Below are positions 1 to 6,276 of a stretch of 6,616 nucleotides of DNA, one piece after another. The notes below the pieces were generated by a model. It was not told the origin of the DNA and searched no databases. It saw only the letters and a list, made by a program, of their open reading frames with translations. Within the stretch, counting starts at the first letter, position 1. Each line of letters begins with the position of its first letter. Source of the DNA: Halobacteriovoraceae bacterium. GTDB lineage: Bacteria; Bdellovibrionota; Bacteriovoracia; Bacteriovoracales; Bacteriovoracaceae. The stretch is from NCBI GenBank assembly GCA_018663815.1, contig JABJPQ010000276.1, positions 1 to 6,616 on the forward strand, given 5' to 3'. The position numbers and the translations under genes are program-made.

Positions 1-152
1 CCGCCGCCTCCGCCGCCTACGCCGCCTACGTCATCGTCATCAGTGCTTTCTGGTGTTGATCTTTTGTTTAATATATCCCCATCCATCTCACCAAGTTTAC
101 AAGCTTGAAAATTCACAAAGAAAACCAAAAGAGTAATAAGCTTAATAAGCAT
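1..152 (-). CDS. Small lipoprotein with Gly-rich linker, C-terminus off the window
   Basis: Fifty codons are visible, running off the left edge. The N-terminus MLIKLITLLVFFVNFQAC is a short, lysine-containing, strongly hydrophobic signal peptide ending in a lipobox-like N-F-Q-A-C. Cys18 is therefore the likely lipidated residue after signal peptidase II cleavage. The Phe at -3 is less usual than Leu, so the lipobox is good but not perfect. Lysine rather than Asp follows the Cys; under the E. coli Lol rule that favours the outer membrane, but this rule may not hold here. The mature part continues with a polar stretch, four aspartates (residues 38-41) and a Gly/Val tract (GGVGGGGG) made by a 9-bp repeat, which looks like a flexible tether. 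The start is supported by AGGA seven bases upstream. The gene begins inside the last codons of the 935-residue gene (11-base overlap), so co-transcription and coupled translation are likely. The function of the missing domain cannot be judged. Confidence 0.8.
   Translation of the reverse strand, partial: MLIKLITLLVFFVNFQACKLGEMDGDILNKRSTPESTDDDDVGGVGGGGG
2..30. repeat. 9-bp tandem repeat, about three copies
   Basis: The plus strand reads cgccgcctc, cgccgccta, cgccgccta, then cg: three 9-bp units, the first differing at its last base. The array lies inside the partial lipoprotein gene on the minus strand. There each unit encodes three residues (Gly-Gly-Val, or Gly-Gly-Gly for the variant unit), so copy changes stay in frame and alter only linker length. 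It is strikingly GC-rich against the AT-rich surroundings. The array may continue past the left edge. Confidence 0.8.
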
Positions 153-2949
153 ACTTAAGTCCTGTTGAAATAAATTGTTGTTCACTTGATATTTGTTCTT
201 GATCATTTTTTGTTTTTATATTAATTAATCCTAAACCAAGATACCAAGCATAATGTTTCCTCGCTTTTCTTTCCCACAAATACTGAAACATCGTTTTATT
301 TATATTTCCAAATCCGATGTTTAACTCAAAAAGATGAGAGTGAAGCTTTTTGTTAAGCTTTAATATAACACCTAAGTGAACCGCTGAAAGAGTGAGCTCA
401 CTAGTATTAATATCATTGGCTGAAGTTGATTTGATGAGAGTCATTTTGTTTAAGCTGACACCACTATTAAAATTGAAAATAATTTGTTCGAACTTTTTCT
501 GATAACTTGACTGTAGTAGAAATGATGTTTCAGTATATGTGTAATCGTTCACGAGTGTCGCACTTGCATATTCTATGTCAAACTTTGTTGCCCATACTTT
601 GTTAAACAAATGATAGGATGAAACAGATAATGTTCCAAGTACACTTCCTTGTGAGTTAATTTTTATATTATCATTATTAAGGCTATAGGTTGCCTTTCTG
701 GGTTTTACACCTATAGAAAAATAATTATATTTTTCTTGGGGTAGACTCTTCTTTGTTTTAATATTTTTAACTTCCGCGACGGGAGGGGGAGTTAAAGCAT
801 GGGTGAAAGTTAAAAGTCTTCTTTTGGACTTGCGGGTAATTTTTTTAGGGCCTGATATAAGTACTCGCCAATAAACATGGAGTTCTTTTTTAATGAAATC
901 GAGAGGTACTAAAACTTGACTTGATTTAGTTCTTTTTTCATAAAGTATTTCTTTAAAGGAAAGGTCAGGAGAGAATTGAATTGTGAAAGATTGATTTTCT
1001 TGTTTGTCAGACTTCCATGTAAACATATACTTTAAATCGGAACTCCATTTTACGTTTTGTTTATGGTTCGGTGTTATAAGCTGTGGCGCTGTTATCTCCA
1101 TTTGCCACTTTGATTTTATGCTTATTGGTTTTAAAGTACTGAAAGGGCTTTGTTGACTCCAACCATCTACTACAGCAATACGAAACCAGTACTTTCCTAC
1201 TTGAGGGGAATGCCAGTCAAAGTTGGAAGACTCTAACTTTTTTTCGAATAACTTATGTTTCATCTTTTCATCTTTATAGGCTTGGAAAATATAAAATTGT
1301 GCATTTTTAATTTTTTTCCACTTTATTTTTACAATAGGAATTGTTGGGGCTTCAGCATATGCAGTTGGAAAAATAAAATCAACCCAAGTTGCTTTTTGTG
1401 TAGTTTCTACTTCTGGTAGAATGATTTCAATGTCTAGAGTATCAACACTTGGAGTAGGTGGCGGTGTTGGTTTGTTGAGCTTAAGTTTCATAATAGGAGA
1501 GATGTATTTGTTTGATTTTACACGCCAATAATACACTCCAAGTTTTGGAGGGGACCAGGTGAAGGAAGTCTGGTCGATTTTTGTGAAGGTTCGTCGTTTT
1601 GAAAAATGTTTATCATTTGCAATTTCAATTTTATAAGAAAAGGTTTTGGATTTATTTTCTTGTTTCCATTCAAATGTAATAGTATCGTTTGGGCTATTGA
1701 GTATTACTTCTTGGTTGTGGAGGGGGAGTAGATTTGTAACTAATGAAGTAAGTTGTATTGGTGATTTTTTATTAGTTATAATATTAAAGGCTCTCGGAAT
1801 TGACCAATCAGAACTTCCTCTTTCACTGCTTAATGCTTTTACTTGAAATGTATACTTCCCTGCTTTTCTGGCTTTAAAAAGCAAACGAGTTTTGCTTTGT
1901 TCACCTTCTTGAATGATTTTGTTTTCTAGATACATTCTCCATTGATAAGTTTCTTCTTTTTGTTTATCCCATTTTAAATAAATAGGAAATAGCGCTTCAG
2001 AAGATACAGTGTTGGGAGTTTTAAAAGAGTGATTTTTTCGGGGGGCATATACTATCGGAGCTCTATCTTCTAGTAGAGTTAATGAACGTGTTTCACCGTC
2101 AAAACTTTTATTTTGATGATCCATTGTAATCACTTTCCAATAGAGTCGTCCAAAAGAGGATGGAGAATAATTAACGTTTTCATGAGCTTTTATTTTTGCG
2201 AGCACTTGTTTAAATTCAGGATCTTTGGCAATTATAAAAAATGCTACTTTTGGCGAATTGAGGACTTTCCATGTGAAATTAACTTGTGATAGTTTTTTTT
2301 GCCATATTTGAGCTTTAGGAATTGGATGTGTAAGGTTTGAGCTTAAATCCTCAACTGTTGCGGCTTTGTTTTTCATGCTATAAACCTGATTTTCTTTAAT
2401 TTCTAACCTTTTACCTTGGGAGTCGACACTCGCAGAGCCCTTAAGAACAATAATCTGATCATTTTTTTGACTGAGATTAAGTTGTAACTTCGCATCAGAT
2501 GATTTTATCTGTACTAATTTGTTTTTCATCATAAATGATAGGCTTTGCTCTTTTGTTATTTCCGCATACAGTAATCCTTTTTTAAAATTTATTATACTTT
2601 GATTATTCTTTTTTTTGATAATGAATAATGTATTTTCAGCTATATTAATCTTTGCGCCATCTTTAAACTTGATAATTGCACTCGCATCTTTATCAGTGAA
2701 GATATGATCATTTTCAATGAGCCCATCATTCTTTTTAATATCAGTCCATGCTATCGAGAACTCAGATTTTTTGACAACATAGTTTTCCTTAACCTCAAAA
2801 TGGGCAATGAATGGTAATGTATTTTTATCTTGTTTTTTAAGTTCTAAAGTTTCAAAAAATAGATAATTTCCAGACCACAGAATTAAAAATAGAAAAAGGC
2901 ACATCAAGAAGATGTCTGTTTTGTTATTTTTAATTAAGTTTGAAACCAT
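142..2949 (-). CDS. FecR-domain surface protein with FN3-like repeats and C-terminal beta-barrel
   Basis: 935 residues, complete. Residues 12-32 form one hydrophobic segment after a Lys-containing N-terminus, either a signal peptide or an anchor; no clear AxA cleavage site follows. Residues about 60-200 resemble a FecR domain: a two-stranded start with W68, the IFTDKDASAIIKFKDGAKINI region and a closing beta-rich part. Residues about 224-718 hold roughly five FN3-like sandwiches. Each has an early Trp (W227, W327, W428, W544, W645) and most end with a G-x-Y-x-W/F-R-V strand (for example GVYYWRV at 471-477). Proline-rich linkers lie at 494-500 and 720-723. Residues about 740-935 are amphipathic beta-strands with many aromatics, ending S-T-G-L-K-Y-A-Y, which fits the outer-membrane beta-signal (polar-x-G-x-x-aromatic-x-aromatic). 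I infer an outer-membrane barrel carrying a large periplasmic or surface rod. FecR domains also occur outside iron signalling, and no TonB receptor or ECF sigma gene is nearby, so a role in iron uptake is not claimed. No strong ribosome site precedes the ATG at 2949. Confidence 0.85.
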   Translation of the reverse strand: MVSNLIKNNKTDIFLMCLFLFLILWSGNYLFFETLELKKQDKNTLPFIAHFEVKENYVVKKSEFSIAWTDIKKNDGLIENDHIFTDKDASAIIKFKDGAKINIAENTLFIIKKKNNQSIINFKKGLLYAEITKEQSLSFMMKNKLVQIKSSDAKLQLNLSQKNDQIIVLKGSASVDSQGKRLEIKENQVYSMKNKAATVEDLSSNLTHPIPKAQIWQKKLSQVNFTWKVLNSPKVAFFIIAKDPEFKQVLAKIKAHENVNYSPSSFGRLYWKVITMDHQNKSFDGETRSLTLLEDRAPIVYAPRKNHSFKTPNTVSSEALFPIYLKWDKQKEETYQWRMYLENKIIQEGEQSKTRLLFKARKAGKYTFQVKALSSERGSSDWSIPRAFNIITNKKSPIQLTSLVTNLLPLHNQEVILNSPNDTITFEWKQENKSKTFSYKIEIANDKHFSKRRTFTKIDQTSFTWSPPKLGVYYWRVKSNKYISPIMKLKLNKPTPPPTPSVDTLDIEIILPEVETTQKATWVDFIFPTAYAEAPTIPIVKIKWKKIKNAQFYIFQAYKDEKMKHKLFEKKLESSNFDWHSPQVGKYWFRIAVVDGWSQQSPFSTLKPISIKSKWQMEITAPQLITPNHKQNVKWSSDLKYMFTWKSDKQENQSFTIQFSPDLSFKEILYEKRTKSSQVLVPLDFIKKELHVYWRVLISGPKKITRKSKRRLLTFTHALTPPPVAEVKNIKTKKSLPQEKYNYFSIGVKPRKATYSLNNDNIKINSQGSVLGTLSVSSYHLFNKVWATKFDIEYASATLVNDYTYTETSFLLQSSYQKKFEQIIFNFNSGVSLNKMTLIKSTSANDINTSELTLSAVHLGVILKLNKKLHSHLFELNIGFGNINKTMFQYLWERKARKHYAWYLGLGLINIKTKNDQEQISSEQQFISTGLKYAY
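160..163 (-). promoter_or_regulatory. Ribosome binding site of the lipoprotein gene
   Basis: On the minus strand AGGA lies seven bases before the ATG at 152, within the coding sequence of the upstream 935-residue gene. It fixes the start of the short lipoprotein gene and supports expression from the same transcript. Confidence 0.65.
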
Positions 2950-2955
2950 TACTTT

Positions 2956-2983
2956 ATTGTAGCTTAAGGTTTAAAATTTGTTA
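2956..2983 (-). promoter_or_regulatory. Possible promoter of the FecR/lipoprotein unit
   Basis: Read on the minus strand, a -10-like TACAAT (2956-2961) lies 16 bases downstream of a weak -35-like TAACAA (2978-2983). The -10 box ends only six bases before the ATG at 2949, so transcription would begin at or next to the start codon. That would give a leaderless or nearly leaderless message, consistent with the lack of a Shine-Dalgarno sequence. In AT-rich DNA such boxes arise by chance, so this is tentative. Confidence 0.3.
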
Positions 2984-3001
2984 TTTTGAATTAATTGCCT
3001 A

Positions 3002-3030
3002 CTGACGTAATAGTGTTAAAGGATGATAAT
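3002..3030 (+). promoter_or_regulatory. Probable sigma-70-type promoter of the phosphatase/STAS/PAS operon
   Basis: CTGACG (3002-3007) as -35 and GATAAT (3025-3030) as -10 are separated by exactly 17 bases. They match the consensus hexamers at four and five of six positions. Transcription would start near 3037, leaving a leader of about 20 bases that contains the ribosome site. An alternative pair (TTGAAT at 2986-2991, TAATAG at 3008-3013, 16-base spacing) lies just upstream. The assignment is by eye only. Confidence 0.45.
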
Positions 3031-3044
3031 AAGGATATATAACT

Positions 3045-3050
3045 AAGAGG
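3045..3050 (+). promoter_or_regulatory. Ribosome binding site deciding the start of the sensor phosphatase
   Basis: AAGAGG lies nine bases before the ATG at 3060 and six bases before an in-frame TTG at 3057. Both spacings work. ATG is preferred because it is the stronger codon, and the choice changes the protein by one residue. Confidence 0.6.
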
Positions 3051-3059
3051 TTCTTTTTG

Positions 3060-5801
3060 ATGAAATTAATTAGTTTACCAATTAAGTTTAAGTTAATGGC
3101 GTTGATGGGAGCTTTGGTCATATGTTCGATCGTGTTCTATTTGTTTATGGCCCTTGATTTATTTAGAAAAGATAAAAGTGCCTATATATATGAAAATGGA
3201 ATTAATAACGTAGTATCCTTGTCTGAGCAGGTGCGACTAGTCCTAGGACATAATTTTCAAGATTTACAAGTTATGCTGAATGATTTTGGCAGTAAGTCTG
3301 AAGAGTCAATAATCCCTAAAATTATGAAATCTCAAAATAATATTATTGAAATTATAGTTCTCAATTCAAAAGGTGAAATTCAACTTGAAGTCCTTTCTGA
3401 TGTAGTTTTAGAACGAAATGAGTTAAAGAGTGACCACTTTGAAAAGCTCAGGTTAACGGAGGGTTTTAACCTTGCCTTGTTAAAGACAAAGGTTAACACT
3501 ATTTCACATATTCCAAGTTCTGTAGGAGGTGTTGATCATTTTTTGTTGGGTTTATATGATAAGCCTTCAGGGTTAAGCATATTTGGAAGAGTTCATTCTC
3601 TAGAAATTATTAATATTTTTGGGCGGAGTAAAATCTATGAAAATTTTTTAATGGGGTCAAGCGGTGATGTATTGGCACATAAAAACTCTGAAAAAAAAGA
3701 TCAGGCTTATTCTCTCGTGGAGGAGAAGTATATCCAAAAAATTATTCAAGAAAATCAAGTTTTAGGAATGCAAGAGCTAAAAAACCAACAAGGAGATGAG
3801 TTGTTGGTAGCTTTTAATTATTTAGAAAACTATGAAATGTATGTGATTTCTCAAATTTTTAAAGAAAAAGCATTTTTGTCTGCGAAATTTTTGATTAATA
3901 AATCATTATATGCCGCAGTTTTTATATTAAGTATAGTTATGTTCTTTGTTATTTTGTTTGCGAGAAGTTTTTCTAAACCAATTGAAATATTATCAAATGC
4001 AACATTAAGATTAGCAGAGGGTGACTTCTCGACACAGGTAAATCTAAATCGCTCAGATGAATTAGGGGTGCTCTCAAAAAGCTTTAATTTTATGTCGAAT
4101 AAAATATTGGCTTATATGGATGAAGTAAAAGAGAAAGTAGAGCTAGAAAAAGAACTAGAGGTTGCTCAACTTGTTCAAAATAGTTTTTTCCCTCCAAATA
4201 ATATTAGTTTTAGAGGTATATCTCTTTCAACATATTATAAGCCTGCTTCTAGTTGTGGGGGAGATTGGTGGAGTTATATCCCTTTTAATAATAAGTTAAT
4301 TGTACTTATTGGAGATGCAACTGGGCATGGGGTACCTTCTGCTTTAATAACGGCAAATGTTAATGCGATAAGAAACAATCTCAAGGAGATGGCCAATACC
4401 TCTCCTCAGTTATTAAGTTCTGCAGCAACAATACTTTCGCTTATGAATAAAAGTGTTTGTCACGCGGGTACGGATATTTTAATGACTTTTTTTGTAGCGA
4501 TCCTTGATACAGATGACATGACAATTACTTACTCTAACGCTGGTCACAATCCACCTATTAAGTTAAGGAAAACGGATTCAAAACCAAAAAAATCTGATTT
4601 AGTTCCTCTATTAGACGGAAATAATTTACGATTAGGAGTAAAGGCCACTACCGTCTATTCTGATGTGAAAATTACTTATGAAGTAGGCGATGCGCTTATT
4701 TTATTTACAGATGGAATTACTGAAGGGAAAGACCAACAAGATCAAGAATGGGGAAATCGTAGGTTTCAACGATCACTAATGAAGCACTTCTCTCTTAGTG
4801 CCCAAGATTATTGTGAAAACATCAGAGAAGATGCTTTCAAGTTTTTTAACGGTCAGGAGCCGGATGATGATATTTCTTTAACAATCTTAAAAATTGAACA
4901 TGAAGCATCAAAGGATGTTTTGATGTATTGTGGTGAACTGTCTAATCTATCAAATAGGTTTGAGCTTGAATATAAACAAAAAGGTATCTCTGTTGTATGT
5001 GAAAACTCTGCTTCCATATATGACATGGATTGGATTCATATTAATTCCAAAAGTTTAAAAGATGAGTTCACTCATCAGGCATTGGTTTTACAACCAACTA
5101 AGTGCATTCTATTCTCTGAAGAGGAGAATAAAAACAATATGCAGTCACTTAGCGATTATCCAATTTCTCACATAATTGGTTATAATTCTTCTTTACTTGA
5201 AGAAGAAGTGAAGATGATTATTAACTCTAAAGAAAAAGGGTTCTCAGTTTTAAAAAGTCTAAATAGTGCCTGTTTAAAAACATGGAGTATAAGCTCTTCA
5301 GTTGAAATTAAGCAATATGAGGAAAAAACCCTTCAGCTCTTACCCGATGGTATTTCGAATAATGTTAAAGAACAAATCTTATTAACATTAAATGAACTCC
5401 TAACAAACGCAGTCTTCAATGCTCCACTGAATGAAAATGGAATTGCAAAGTATCGCAGTACTGATCGTAGGGAAAAAATTGATCTCTTAAAAAAGGAAGA
5501 AATCTCCCTTAAAATAAGTAAAGGAAACAATTTTTTAGTAATCTCTGTAATAGATTTTTTTGGAGGGTTAAGTCGAGATCGATTAACCGCAGCTATTCAA
5601 AGAGGTTATACCTCAGGAAAAAGTGAACAAAAACAAGGTGGAGCTGGACTTGGTTTATTTATGGCTTTTCAAGCTGCTTCACAGGTGATTGTTAAGAATG
5701 AAACAGGTGTTAAAACAGAAGTTCATATTTTATTTGAGTTTTTGGAAAGATATAAAAAAAATAGAGAACGGATCAAGTCGTTTCATTATTTTGAAGGATA
5801 A
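3060..5801 (+). CDS. Transmembrane SpoIIE/PP2C phosphatase fused to an RsbW-like GHKL domain
   Basis: 913 residues from the ATG. Membrane helices at about 10-32 and 282-301 flank an extracytoplasmic region (about 36-275) with Cache-like features, including SSGDVLAHKN at 200-209. A HAMP domain (about 301-350) and a short charged coiled coil follow. The SpoIIE/PP2C phosphatase spans about 375-612 with its acidic metal ligands present: GGDWW (D402), GDATGHG (D419), AGHNPP near 495-499, FTDGITEG (D551) and DDDIS (602-606). A linker domain without catalytic motifs (about 618-740) precedes a GHKL ATPase domain (about 765-895). That domain has an N-box with E779 and N783, a variant G1 box D-F-F-G-G (D832) and a G2 box GGAGLGL (860-866). 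In this family the phosphatase removes phosphate from a STAS-domain antagonist and the GHKL domain phosphorylates it. The known relatives HsbR (Pseudomonas) and CrsR (Shewanella) join the same two activities behind a receiver domain. Here a membrane sensor controls them. The STAS gene starts five bases downstream, a likely direct substrate. Confidence 0.92.
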   Translation: MKLISLPIKFKLMALMGALVICSIVFYLFMALDLFRKDKSAYIYENGINNVVSLSEQVRLVLGHNFQDLQVMLNDFGSKSEESIIPKIMKSQNNIIEIIVLNSKGEIQLEVLSDVVLERNELKSDHFEKLRLTEGFNLALLKTKVNTISHIPSSVGGVDHFLLGLYDKPSGLSIFGRVHSLEIINIFGRSKIYENFLMGSSGDVLAHKNSEKKDQAYSLVEEKYIQKIIQENQVLGMQELKNQQGDELLVAFNYLENYEMYVISQIFKEKAFLSAKFLINKSLYAAVFILSIVMFFVILFARSFSKPIEILSNATLRLAEGDFSTQVNLNRSDELGVLSKSFNFMSNKILAYMDEVKEKVELEKELEVAQLVQNSFFPPNNISFRGISLSTYYKPASSCGGDWWSYIPFNNKLIVLIGDATGHGVPSALITANVNAIRNNLKEMANTSPQLLSSAATILSLMNKSVCHAGTDILMTFFVAILDTDDMTITYSNAGHNPPIKLRKTDSKPKKSDLVPLLDGNNLRLGVKATTVYSDVKITYEVGDALILFTDGITEGKDQQDQEWGNRRFQRSLMKHFSLSAQDYCENIREDAFKFFNGQEPDDDISLTILKIEHEASKDVLMYCGELSNLSNRFELEYKQKGISVVCENSASIYDMDWIHINSKSLKDEFTHQALVLQPTKCILFSEEENKNNMQSLSDYPISHIIGYNSSLLEEEVKMIINSKEKGFSVLKSLNSACLKTWSISSSVEIKQYEEKTLQLLPDGISNNVKEQILLTLNELLTNAVFNAPLNENGIAKYRSTDRREKIDLLKKEEISLKISKGNNFLVISVIDFFGGLSRDRLTAAIQRGYTSGKSEQKQGGAGLGLFMAFQAASQVIVKNETGVKTEVHILFEFLERYKKNRERIKSFHYFEG
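5794..5798 (+). promoter_or_regulatory. Ribosome binding site deciding the GTG start of the STAS gene
   Basis: AAGGA sits seven bases before the GTG at 5806, embedded in the last codons of the sensor phosphatase gene. This ideal spacing supports the GTG start and suggests translation coupled to the upstream gene. Confidence 0.75.
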
Positions 5802-5805
5802 TTAA

Positions 5806-6276
5806 GTGGATACAAGCTGGAAAATTGAAGTTGAAGCAAAAGCAAAAGATAATGAGCACCTGGTCAAGCTTTTTGGTGTTTTAAATGAGGATTCTACTTT
5901 TGCAGTAATTGAAAATGAACAGGTTAGAAAACTTGTTTTTGACTTTGAACAAGTTACGGGAATAAACTCTTGTGGTATTCGCGAATGGACGAATTTTTTA
6001 AAGTGCTTAGACGCTGAGATAGAGTTGGTTTATATTAATTGTTCTGTTAAAGTAATAGAACAGGTTAATATGATTGTCGATTTTACTAAGCGTGGAGCAA
6101 AAATCGAAACATTCTATGCTCCCTATTTTTGTGACTCCTGCGATAAGGAAGTCGAAACTTTACTGAGTAGTGACAAAGTTGTTGGAGGTAATGCTCCGGC
6201 ATTAAACTGTTCTAGCTGTGGAAGTGAAATGGAGTTTGATGCAGTTGAAACGCAGTACTTTGAGTTTTTAAAATGA
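5806..6276 (+). CDS. STAS-domain anti-anti-sigma-like protein with C-terminal zinc ribbon
   Basis: 156 residues, starting at GTG behind a strong ribosome site. Residues about 5-103 look like a STAS fold: a beta strand KLVFDFEQV (42-50), then G-I-N-S-C-G-I-R-E-W (52-61). This matches the D-S-x-G loop of SpoIIAA and RsbV, in which the Ser is phosphorylated by the GHKL kinase. Ser55 is the predicted site, and the usual preceding Asp is Asn54. Residues 105-145 carry C109-x-x-C112 and C135-x-x-C138, a typical zinc ribbon, which ordinary RsbV or SpoIIAA (about 110 residues) lacks. The likely role is the phospho-switched partner of the upstream phosphatase/kinase, binding an effector when unphosphorylated. 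The ribbon may add an effector or nucleic-acid contact or stabilise the fold. The gene lies between the phosphatase gene (four-base gap) and a PAS gene (ATGA overlap), so the three are very probably co-translated. Family assignment is firm; the client protein is inferred. Confidence 0.85.
   Translation: MDTSWKIEVEAKAKDNEHLVKLFGVLNEDSTFAVIENEQVRKLVFDFEQVTGINSCGIREWTNFLKCLDAEIELVYINCSVKVIEQVNMIVDFTKRGAKIETFYAPYFCDSCDKEVETLLSSDKVVGGNAPALNCSSCGSEMEFDAVETQYFEFLK

Noticed and set aside
1348..1368. P-T-A-Y-A-E-A inside the 935-residue protein looks like the end of a signal peptide (AxA)
   Set aside because: No positively charged start and no long hydrophobic core precede it. It lies between the third and fourth beta-sandwich units with no start codon or frame break, so it is treated as linker. 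A domain-fusion relic is possible but unsupported.
1646..1846. A 66-codon open frame on the plus strand, antisense to the FecR-like gene
   Set aside because: It lies wholly opposite a long, domain-bearing gene and has no ribosome site or recognisable motif; it is best explained as a chance frame.
142..2949. Iron-siderophore (FecIR-type) signalling as the role of the FecR-like protein
   Set aside because: There is no ECF sigma gene or TonB-dependent receptor in the window, and the repeat-plus-barrel architecture differs from classical FecR, which is about 300 residues.
2973..2987. Inverted repeat AAAAT-ttgtt-ATTTT in the divergent spacer, considered as an operator
   Set aside because: Five-base AT-only arms are expected by chance in such AT-rich sequence and cannot be extended.
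3057..3059. TTG at 3057 as the start of the sensor phosphatase
   Set aside because: The ATG immediately following is a stronger start and also has acceptable spacing from AAGAGG; the difference is one residue.
5333..5530. A 65-codon open frame on the minus strand, antisense to the GHKL domain
   Set aside because: It is opposite the conserved N-box region of the sensor phosphatase and shows no independent coding signal.
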